A stretch of DNA of 5,186 bases, taken from Bauldia sp. Its GTDB lineage: Bacteria > Pseudomonadota > Alphaproteobacteria > Rhizobiales > Kaistiaceae. Location of the stretch: positions 1 to 5,186 of the forward strand of contig JAGRKY010000470.1 in assembly GCA_020442095.1 (NCBI GenBank), in the 5' to 3' direction. The position numbers were made by a program, and so were the translations under genes. Under the pieces are notes generated by a model. The model made no database searches. It was not told the DNA's origin and saw only the letters and a program-made list of their open reading frames with translations. Position 1 is the first letter of the stretch. The number at the start of each line of letters is the position of its first letter. This document shows positions 1 through 5,073 of the stretch, piece by piece.

Positions 1-70
1 GATCGTCCGCGGAGTAGCTTGGCCAACTGACGAAGATCCTGAGGCGGGGCATGTCGGTTTCGTTGCTCAT
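1..70 (-). CDS. 5' end of a gene running off the left edge; possibly a D-2-hydroxyacid dehydrogenase
   Basis: Reading leftward from an ATG at 70-68, 23 codons stay open to the window edge. The peptide starts MSNETDMPRL and continues RIFVSWPSYSADD. A basic/hydrophobic stretch (RLRIFVSW) followed by Pro and a polar turn is how many NAD-dependent D-isomer-specific 2-hydroxyacid (phosphoglycerate-type) dehydrogenases begin, but this is far too short to assign a family. An in-frame ATG at 52-50 (M7, just before PRLRIFV) is an alternative start. Neither ATG has a convincing Shine-Dalgarno sequence; the first has only a weak GGCAG immediately upstream. It lies in the same orientation as the SDR remnant and the aminotransferase, about 190 bp beyond the remnant's stop codon. 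That it is a real gene is supported by its position after a gene-free gap and its sensible amino-acid composition; its product is a guess. Confidence 0.45.
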   Translation of the reverse strand, partial: MSNETDMPRLRIFVSWPSYSADD

Positions 71-146
71 CTGCCGTGAGGCACTTTGCGGAAGGAATGC
101 GGGAATTCAGACATGCGGGCTGCGGGCATCCGCCTGCATCGCCACC

Positions 147-176
147 ACGTTAGGTTCCTGTCACGCGCCGGGTCAA
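147..176 (-). promoter_or_regulatory. Weak sigma-70-like promoter candidate for the left-edge gene
   Basis: On the minus strand TTGACC (176-171, preceded by TC, a context common in alphaproteobacterial -35 boxes) is followed after 18 bases by TAACGT (152-147), a poor -10 with three matches to TATAAT. It would give a leader of roughly 70 bases before the ATG at 70. Only the -35 is convincing. Confidence 0.22.
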
Positions 177-194
177 GACATGCGAGGCGCCGGC

Positions 195-211
195 CGCGCC
201 GCTGCGGCGCG
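195..211. repeat. GC-only perfect hairpin between the SDR remnant and the left-edge gene
   Basis: CGCGCCGC-T-GCGGCGCG is a perfect 8-bp inverted repeat around one base. It lies about 50 bp downstream (minus strand) of the SDR remnant's stop codon, so it could once have attenuated read-through toward the left-edge gene. No T-tract follows on either strand, so a classical intrinsic terminator is not supported. In sequence this GC-rich a chance origin is quite possible. Confidence 0.35.
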
Positions 212-258
212 TCGGGGGCGGGAGTGCGATCCGACAACATTTCCGCCCGTCGCCGTTT

Positions 259-405
259 CTATTGCCAGACCGCGCCACCGTCGACGGTGTAGAGCGAGGA
301 CGTCACGAAGGAGGCTTCGTCCGACAGAAGGAATGCGACAACCGCGGCGACTTCGTCAGGCTTGCCCCTTCTCCGCCATCGCCATCGAAGAGCCCGCGAT
401 AACAT
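259..405 (-). pseudogene. C-terminal remnant of a short-chain dehydrogenase/reductase (SDR)
   Basis: From about 366 down to a TAG stop at 261-259 the minus strand encodes a clear SDR C-terminus: [10 protein letters not shown], then [14 protein letters not shown], then [11 protein letters not shown]. These are the classical-SDR elements G-[KR]-P-[ED]-E-[IV]-A, FL-S-D-x-A-S-[FY]-[IV]-T-G and [VT]-DGG, with TSS in place of the usual TGS. Upstream in the same frame are only arginine/tryptophan-rich codons and then a stop at 450-448. The Rossmann TGxxxGxG motif, the NNAG motif and the YxxxK active site are absent from all minus-strand frames between here and the aminotransferase. At 375-400 a second frame reads SSMAMAEKG, which resembles the segment usually preceding the GKPDE motif, so a small deletion or frameshift there is likely. 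Fewer than 50 of about 250 residues survive, so no activity is expected. The coordinates cover the open stretch from an in-frame ATG at 405. Confidence 0.72.
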
Positions 406-497
406 CGCCCTCCTGGCAACCGCGGCAGGTCGACGATCCCGAGGCGGTCAGGGCGGTCAAGGGCCGCGCCGGACAGTGGCCTTTTGCCCCGAGCGCT

Positions 498-1721
498 TTA
501 CATTCTCTCTGCGACTGCCGAGAGACCAGCATCTGCAGCCGTCAACGCCCGGTCGATGTCCTTGTCGGTATGGGCGGCAGACATGAACATGTTGTGCTTC
601 GGATGGAAGTAGACGCCTTGAGCGAGAGCTACCGAACAGAAAAGCTCTCCTTTTGCGAAATCCGCGTCGTCGTCAAAGAGGATGAGCGGCATCTGGACCG
701 GCCCGGTCTGGCGCATGCCGACGCCGTGCCGCGAAGCGAGCGTGGCGAGCCCCTCGCGCAGCCGTGTGCCAGTGGCGGTCATCGTCGCGACGGCATCGCT
801 GCTGCGAAGCTCGTTGAGCGTGGCAACGGCCGCCGCCATCGCTACCGCGCCGCACCAGAATGAGCCAGTGACGAAGATGTTCGACGCCGCTTCGCGCAAC
901 CAGTCGCGGCCGGTGACGGCGGCGAGCGGGTAACCATTGGCCATCGCCTTGCTCCAGGCGCTAAGATCCGGCCGGATGCCGAGCGACTCCCAGCTGCCGC
1001 CAAGACCGAGCCGGAAGCCGGCCCGCACGTCGTCGAGGATGAGAGCGGCTGAGCGCTCGTGGCAAAGCGTGCGTAGTCCGGCGGCGAATTCCGGCTTCGC
1101 CAATTCCTGGTCGCGGCCGAGATCGTGTCGGAAAGGCGAGACGAGAATTCCGGCAAGGTCGTCTCCGGCATGCTCCAAAGCGCTCTCGACGCTGGCAAGA
1201 TCGTTATATTCGTATTGAACAATATGCGCCCGGTCCTCCGCCGTGATGCCGAGAAGGGACGGCGAGCACCATGGCACCGCGCCATGATAGGCACCTGCCG
1301 CGACGAGCAGCTTGCGCCGGCTCGTAGCGGCACGGGCGATCGTGACGCAGGTGGTCGTGGCATCCGTGCCGTTCTTCTGGAACATGGCCCAGTCGGCATG
1401 CGGGACGAGGTCCGTTATCAGCTCGGCCAGCTCTACCAACGATTCTGACGGCCCGTTCATGCAATCACCGCGGCTGAACTGGCGAGCGGTCGCCTCTTCG
1501 ACCGCCGGGTGGCGGTGGCCAAGAATGATTGGTCCCCAGCTGCACATGAAGTCCACATATTCGTTGCCGTCGACATCGTAGATGTGACAACCCTCGGCCT
1601 TCTCGAAAAACTGCGGATAAGATGGCGGCTGCTCACGCGAATGCATGTGGCCCCACATTCCACCAGGGATAACCGCCTTCGCCCGCTCGCGCAGCAAGCC
1701 GTCCTTCACGTTTCCCGACAC
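498..1721 (-). CDS. Class III PLP-dependent aminotransferase, glutamate-1-semialdehyde aminomutase (HemL)-like
   Basis: Fold-type I PLP enzyme of the class III aminotransferase family. The substrate is unknown; the family transfers or moves an amino group using pyridoxal phosphate in the cytosol. From the start chosen here (407 residues) it shows LRERAKAVIPGGMWGH near residues 10-25, the typical N-terminus of HemL-like enzymes; the substrate-loop segment YDVDGNEYVDF (about 48-58); the phosphate-binding NGTDA (117-121, usually SGTEA); YHG (145-147); LILDDVRAGFR (227-237), whose first Asp (230) contacts the PLP ring nitrogen; and SAWSKAMANGYPLAA (254-268), with Lys258 as the Schiff-base lysine. 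GTG at 1721 is preferred because GGAGG (1731-1727) lies five bases upstream. The longer GTG at 1745 (eight more residues) has no Shine-Dalgarno sequence and there is no ATG between it and the upstream stop. Length is normal for the family. It is transcribed away from the isomerase operon, so a shared pathway is possible but unproven. It is unlikely to be the housekeeping hemL, because alphaproteobacteria normally make aminolevulinate with HemA synthase. Confidence 0.9.
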   Translation of the reverse strand: MSGNVKDGLLRERAKAVIPGGMWGHMHSREQPPSYPQFFEKAEGCHIYDVDGNEYVDFMCSWGPIILGHRHPAVEEATARQFSRGDCMNGPSESLVELAELITDLVPHADWAMFQKNGTDATTTCVTIARAATSRRKLLVAAGAYHGAVPWCSPSLLGITAEDRAHIVQYEYNDLASVESALEHAGDDLAGILVSPFRHDLGRDQELAKPEFAAGLRTLCHERSAALILDDVRAGFRLGLGGSWESLGIRPDLSAWSKAMANGYPLAAVTGRDWLREAASNIFVTGSFWCGAVAMAAAVATLNELRSSDAVATMTATGTRLREGLATLASRHGVGMRQTGPVQMPLILFDDDADFAKGELFCSVALAQGVYFHPKHNMFMSAAHTDKDIDRALTAADAGLSAVAERM

Positions 1722-1802
1722 TCCGTCCTCCAGAATCCTGCGCACCGCATCGTGGAGACGCCGAGTTCCGGCGCGCTCACAGCCAATTTTGATAAATCAT
1801 GA

Positions 1803-1823
1803 TAACAAATTTTTTGTTACAAA
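1803..1823. promoter_or_regulatory. Candidate operator: overlapping inverted repeats TAACAAA-TTT-TTTGTTA and TTTGT-T-ACAAA
   Basis: TAACAAA (1803-1809), a TTT spacer, then TTTGTTA (1813-1819) is a perfect 7-bp inverted repeat. Its right arm is also the left half of a second perfect odd palindrome, TTTGT-T-ACAAA (1813-1823). The GT-N-AC core of the latter resembles operators described for FadR-subfamily GntR regulators, but such cores are short and other families (SorC, LacI, DeoR) cannot be excluded. The site is about 80 bp from the aminotransferase start and 100 bp from the isomerase start, so it could serve either or both promoters. Confidence 0.5.
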
Positions 1824-1857
1824 CGTCATTTTCTAGCGTGATTTTTTGTGAGATACG
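1809..1857 (+). repeat. Direct repeat of 17 bp (14 matches), spaced 32 bp
   Basis: ATTTTTTGTTACAAACG (1809-1825) and ATTTTTTGTGAGATACG (1841-1857) match at 14 of 17 positions, including the first nine bases and the final ACG. The start-to-start distance is 32 bp, close to three helical turns, which would place two bound proteins on the same DNA face. The first copy overlaps the palindromes described for 1803-1823. The poly-T core contributes much of the match, so chance in an AT-rich stretch cannot be ruled out. Confidence 0.5.
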
Positions 1858-1919
1858 TTTGATGCGCTTGCGCGACGCAGGAGCATCGGAAGACTGGGCA
1901 GCGCCAGAAAGAGGTAGGG

Positions 1920-2387
1920 ATGCAAGAAACTATCATTATCGGGGCCGACCATCTCGGTCTGCCGCTGAAGACGACCATCGTCAGCTTCCTGAGGGAAAAA
2001 GGCCTCAAGGTAGAGGACATCGGCGTCGACACCGAAGATGCAGTCGATTATCCCGATATCGCCCATATGCTTGCCAAGCGGATTGCCTCCGGCGAATTCT
2101 CGCGCGGCATCCTCATCTGTGGAACGGGGGCGGGCATGGCGATCGCCGCCAACAAGGTGCCGGGCGTCCGGGCCGTCTCCGTCACCGACCCCTATACGGC
2201 GGAGCGCGCCATCGCTTCCAACAACGCGCAGATCATCACCCTTGGCGCCTTGGTGGTAGGTGACTCGCTCGCCAAAATGCTCGTCAGCATCTGGCTCACG
2301 AACCAGTTCCAGGGCGGCGGTTCGGCCAGGAAGGTCCAGAAGATCGACGAGATCGACGCGGGCTACCACGCTCGCGCTCCGCAGTAG
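1920..2387 (+). CDS. RpiB/LacA/LacB-family sugar-phosphate isomerase, EryI/DerI-like
   Basis: Cytosolic aldose-ketose phosphate isomerase of the RpiB fold, 155 residues (family usually 140-160). Visible motifs are GADHLG (8-13) with the conserved Asp10-His11, DYPD (43-46), ILICGTGAGMAIAANK (64-79) with catalytic Cys67 and the GTGxG anion hole, and DPYTAERA (90-97). In RpiB proper the next segment carries a catalytic His (HNDxN); here it is SNNAQ (100-104), so Ser100 replaces that His. The SNNAQIIT wording and the IDEIDAGY tail recall EryI/DerI, the isomerases converting D-erythrulose 4-phosphate to D-erythrose 4-phosphate in erythritol catabolism. Leu111 also stands where RpiB has a phosphate-contacting Arg. 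A tetrulose phosphate or related ketose phosphate is therefore a better guess than ribose 5-phosphate. The ATG has AGAGG five bases upstream. It is the first gene of the rightward operon, 65 bp before the GlpA-like dehydrogenase. The fold is certain; the substrate is inferred. Confidence 0.93.
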   Translation: MQETIIIGADHLGLPLKTTIVSFLREKGLKVEDIGVDTEDAVDYPDIAHMLAKRIASGEFSRGILICGTGAGMAIAANKVPGVRAVSVTDPYTAERAIASNNAQIITLGALVVGDSLAKMLVSIWLTNQFQGGGSARKVQKIDEIDAGYHARAPQ

Positions 2388-2452
2388 CGGGCCGAAACCC
2401 GGCGCAGAACAAAGAGCGCGCCAAGCCTCAGGACCGAAGACGGGAAGCTTCA

Positions 2453-3844
2453 ATGTCTCAGCATCGCGATGCTGCGAACCGCATTGCTATTATCGGTGGT
2501 GGCGTTGTCGGCTGCGCCGTTTTCCGGGCCTTTGCCCTTGCCGGACTGAATCCAGTCCTGCTCGAGCGCGGCGACGATATTCTGAGCGGCGCCAGCAAAG
2601 GCAACAGCGCCCTTCTGCACACGCTCTATGAGGCGACCGGGCCAAGTCTTGAACTCGACTGCGTGCGTGCTGGCTACAAGGAATATCTGGATATCCATGA
2701 GCGGCTGAACTTGCCGCTTCTCAAGACCTCGGCCTTGGTCGTTGCCTGGACGGCCGAGGAACTTGCCCGCCTCGACGAGGTGATAGCGACGGCCCATCGG
2801 GCAGACGTTCCCGATGTTGTGCCCGTGAGTGCAGCGGAGTTGCGCGTCCGCGAGCCGAATCTCGCCCACAAGGCCTTGGGCGCGGCGCTAGTGCCTAGGG
2901 AGTACGTCATCGACCCTTGGTCGGCGCCGCTTGCCTACGCACTGCAGGGCATTGCCAATGGCGGCGAGATACGGCGCGCCTGCGCCGTCCTTTCCGGCAC
3001 CCGAGAGAGCGGATCCTGGTTGCTCGAGACCAGCCAGGGGCCGGTGAGGACCGATGTGGTTATTAATTGCGCCGGGCTCAACGGCGATCTTGTCGAGGCA
3101 ATCTGCCGACCGAGCCCCTTCACGATCAAACCGCGCAAGGGTCAGTTCATCGTTTACGACAAATCGGCGGCCGGGTTGGTGAAGGCGATCATCTTGCCGC
3201 TCGCCAACAAATACAGCAAAGGCATCCTCATCGGTCCGACCGCCTTCGGCAACCTTATCCTCGGCCCGACCGCCGAGGAACAGGACGATCGCGAGCGGGC
3301 GCCCCTCAGTTCCGAGGTGATCCGCCGGATGATCGCGCAGGGCGAGGAGAAGCTGCCGGGCCTCGCCGAGCACGACATAACCGCCGCGTTCGCCGGGCTG
3401 CGGCCGGCGACGGAGTTCAGCGACTATCAGATCGAGGCTCTCCCGGGGGAAAACTGGATCACGGTCGGCGGCATCCGATCCTCAGGGCTTTCCGGCGCTC
3501 TCGGCATTGCCGGTTACGTCACCGGCCTCTATGCCGACCATTTCGGCGCCCTTCGTCCGGTCGAGAACCCGGCCTGGGTGTCGGTGCCCAACATCTGCGA
3601 ATACCGTCCCCGATCCTATCAGATGCCGGATTGCGGCGAGATCGTCTGTCATTGCGAGCGCGTGACGCGACGCGAGATCGAGGCGGCGCTGAGCGGACCC
3701 CTGCCGGCGCTCGACATCCACGGCCTGAAGCGTCGCACCCGTTGCATGATGGGTCGGTGCCAGGGATTCTACTGCTCCAACCGTATCTCCGAACTCACCC
3801 GCGAGCGTTTTGTGAAGCCTCTCGCGAGCGGGGAGGCGGCGTGA
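2453..3844 (+). CDS. GlpA-like FAD-dependent dehydrogenase with C-terminal BFD-type [2Fe-2S] domain
   Basis: Flavoprotein of the D-amino-acid oxidase/glycerol-3-phosphate dehydrogenase superfamily, 463 residues. An N-terminal Rossmann motif, IIGGGVVG (13-20), ends its second strand at Glu38 (LLER), the usual FAD-ribose ligand. NCAGLNGD (205-212), KPRKGQF (226-232) and a C-terminal FAD segment, VGGIRSSGLSGALGIAGYV (338-356), complete the oxidoreductase domain. After about residue 390 comes a BFD-like domain, VCHCERVTRREI (398-409) followed by KRRTRCMMGRCQGFYC (426-441). The cluster ligands are expected to be Cys399, Cys401, Cys436 and Cys441, the CxC...CxxxxC layout of anaerobic GlpA; Cys431 is additional. 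Likely role: oxidising a hydroxyl of a phosphorylated polyol, passing electrons through FAD and the iron-sulfur cluster to a partner flavoprotein or the quinone pool. No signal peptide or membrane segment is seen. ATG 2453 has an AGACGGGAAG purine stretch upstream as a modest ribosome binding site. L-2-hydroxyacid or amino-acid oxidation are alternatives. Confidence 0.9.
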   Translation: MSQHRDAANRIAIIGGGVVGCAVFRAFALAGLNPVLLERGDDILSGASKGNSALLHTLYEATGPSLELDCVRAGYKEYLDIHERLNLPLLKTSALVVAWTAEELARLDEVIATAHRADVPDVVPVSAAELRVREPNLAHKALGAALVPREYVIDPWSAPLAYALQGIANGGEIRRACAVLSGTRESGSWLLETSQGPVRTDVVINCAGLNGDLVEAICRPSPFTIKPRKGQFIVYDKSAAGLVKAIILPLANKYSKGILIGPTAFGNLILGPTAEEQDDRERAPLSSEVIRRMIAQGEEKLPGLAEHDITAAFAGLRPATEFSDYQIEALPGENWITVGGIRSSGLSGALGIAGYVTGLYADHFGALRPVENPAWVSVPNICEYRPRSYQMPDCGEIVCHCERVTRREIEAALSGPLPALDIHGLKRRTRCMMGRCQGFYCSNRISELTRERFVKPLASGEAA

Positions 3845-5073
3845 GCGATCTCGTTGATGAACGCCACGATGTCGTGATCGTCGGAGCGGGACCGACCGGC
3901 CTCGCCGCGGCGCGCCGCCTGCGCGAACGCGGGATCGACGACACGGTGGTGCTCGATCGGGAGGCCGAGGCCGGCGGAATTCCCCGCCATTGCGGCCATA
4001 CCGGTTTCGGTATGTTCGAGTTTCACCGCCTCATGACCGGCCCGAAATTCGCCAGGCGGATGGTCGCTGCGGCCAGCGGCGTCGATGTTCGCACCATGGT
4101 CACCGTGACGGGACTGGAGCGCGACGGCATCCTCAACCTCAGTACGCCGTCGGGGCCGATGCGCATCCAAGGCCGACGGGTGCTTCTCGCGACCGGCGTA
4201 TTCGAGACGCCGCGTTCGGCGCGCATTGTCTCCGGCACCCGTCCCTGGGGAGTGATGACGACCGGCGCGCTACAGCAATTCGTTTATCTGTCGCATACGC
4301 GTCCCTTCAGTCGCGCTGTGGTGATCGGCACCGAACTCGTCTCCTTCTCCGCCATCCTTACCCTGCGTCATGGCGGCATCGAGCTTGCGGCGATGATCGA
4401 AGAGAACGACCGCATCACGGCGCCGCGACCGGCCGATCTCGCGGCGCGCCACCTCTTCAGTGTACCGGTATTGACCGGGACTCGTCTCGTCTCGATCGAA
4501 GGCCATCGGCGCGTCGAAGGCGTGGTCATAGAAAAGGACGGCGCGCAGCGGAGCATTGACTGCGATGGTGTGGTCTTCTCCGGTCTCTTCCGCCCCGAGA
4601 GCACGCTCTTGCGCGCCAGCCATCTTCTGGTCGATGCGGGGTCCCGGGGGCCTGCAGTCGATCAGTACAGGCGGTGCAGCGACAGCACCTATTACGCAGG
4701 CGGCAACCTGATCCATCCGGTTGAGACCGCCGGCCACTGCTACCGCGAGGGCAGGCGGCTGGCGGACATCATCGCTATCGACTTGGCGGGCAAATTGCAG
4801 AGAGCAGAGCGCCATGTGCGCGTCGAGTGCGGAGAGTCAATCCGCTATGTCTGCCCGCAAGTCATCTCACAACCCGACGGCTTGGATTGGAACTGGTCGT
4901 TCAATCTGCGCGCCGACCGCGAGGTGCGCGGCAGGTTGCAGGCGGTCGCAGGTGAGAGGACGGTCTGGTCGCGTTCGATCCACGCTCTTCCGGAGCGTCA
5001 TCTGTCGCTGCCTGCGCGCATCCTCGGCGAGGCTCCGCTCGATTGTCTGCGGATCGACCTGACGCGGGGTTGA
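3841..5073 (+). CDS. FAD-dependent (pyridine nucleotide-disulfide-type) oxidoreductase, partner subunit of the GlpA-like dehydrogenase
   Basis: 410 residues from a GTG at 3841 that overlaps the previous TGA (GTGA), with GGAGG (3832-3836) four bases upstream, so translation is probably coupled. The frame is open further upstream, but that part is only a shadow of the preceding gene. FAD-binding motif VIVGAGPTG (12-20) with Asp39 ending the second strand; GGIPRHCGHTGFG (45-57), a distinctive family signature; ATGVFETPR (117-125); and a second FAD segment, YYAGGNLIHPVETAGHCYREGR (284-305). The expected NAD-binding GxGxxG is replaced by VIGTELVS (161-168), so NAD(P)H binding is doubtful. Residues from about 325 to 410 form an extra domain, probably beta-rich, beginning near IRYVCPQVI and containing LPERHLSLPARIL; it lacks the clustered cysteines of a DUF1667-type subunit. 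No redox-active CxxC is present. Gene order resembles GlpA-GlpB and HcnC-HcnB style heteromeric dehydrogenases, so it likely forms a complex with the upstream protein. Substrate and electron acceptor are unknown. Confidence 0.88.
   Translation: MSDLVDERHDVVIVGAGPTGLAAARRLRERGIDDTVVLDREAEAGGIPRHCGHTGFGMFEFHRLMTGPKFARRMVAAASGVDVRTMVTVTGLERDGILNLSTPSGPMRIQGRRVLLATGVFETPRSARIVSGTRPWGVMTTGALQQFVYLSHTRPFSRAVVIGTELVSFSAILTLRHGGIELAAMIEENDRITAPRPADLAARHLFSVPVLTGTRLVSIEGHRRVEGVVIEKDGAQRSIDCDGVVFSGLFRPESTLLRASHLLVDAGSRGPAVDQYRRCSDSTYYAGGNLIHPVETAGHCYREGRRLADIIAIDLAGKLQRAERHVRVECGESIRYVCPQVISQPDGLDWNWSFNLRADREVRGRLQAVAGERTVWSRSIHALPERHLSLPARILGEAPLDCLRIDLTRG

Larger units (their letters stand above)
1722..1919. 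promoter_or_regulatory. Divergent AT-rich control region between the aminotransferase and the isomerase operon
   Basis: About 200 bp separate the two divergent start codons. Roughly 1785-1860 is strikingly AT-rich against the GC-rich surroundings and contains the inverted and direct repeats listed separately. Promoters for both directions should lie here, but I could not find a pair of boxes matching sigma-70 consensus well; the best pieces are TTGTTA (1814-1819) and GATACG (1852-1857), not correctly spaced from each other. The isomerase start is preceded by AGAGG (1910-1914), five bases from its ATG. Regulation by a repressor or activator bound to the repeats is an inference. Confidence 0.7.

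Noticed and set aside
51..863. 270-codon plus-strand open frame overlapping the SDR remnant and the aminotransferase 3' half
   Set aside because: Composition is Arg/Ala/Pro-rich shadow protein, no motif is recognisable, and it runs antisense to a well-supported aminotransferase gene.
2388..2452. Possible terminator or attenuator hairpin between the isomerase and the GlpA-like gene (CGGG/CCCG around 2388-2401)
   Set aside because: The stem is only four base pairs with no T-tract; the 65-bp gap fits a simple operon spacer.
1833..2453. 206-codon minus-strand frame covering the isomerase gene
   Set aside because: It is the antisense shadow of a clear RpiB-fold gene, with no domain features of its own.
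3067..3840. Upstream in-frame extension of the second FAD oxidoreductase, open for 258 codons within the GlpA-like gene
   Set aside because: The extension is arginine-rich out-of-frame translation of the GlpA-like gene. The FAD motif begins right after GTG 3841, which has GGAGG at good spacing and overlaps the preceding stop.
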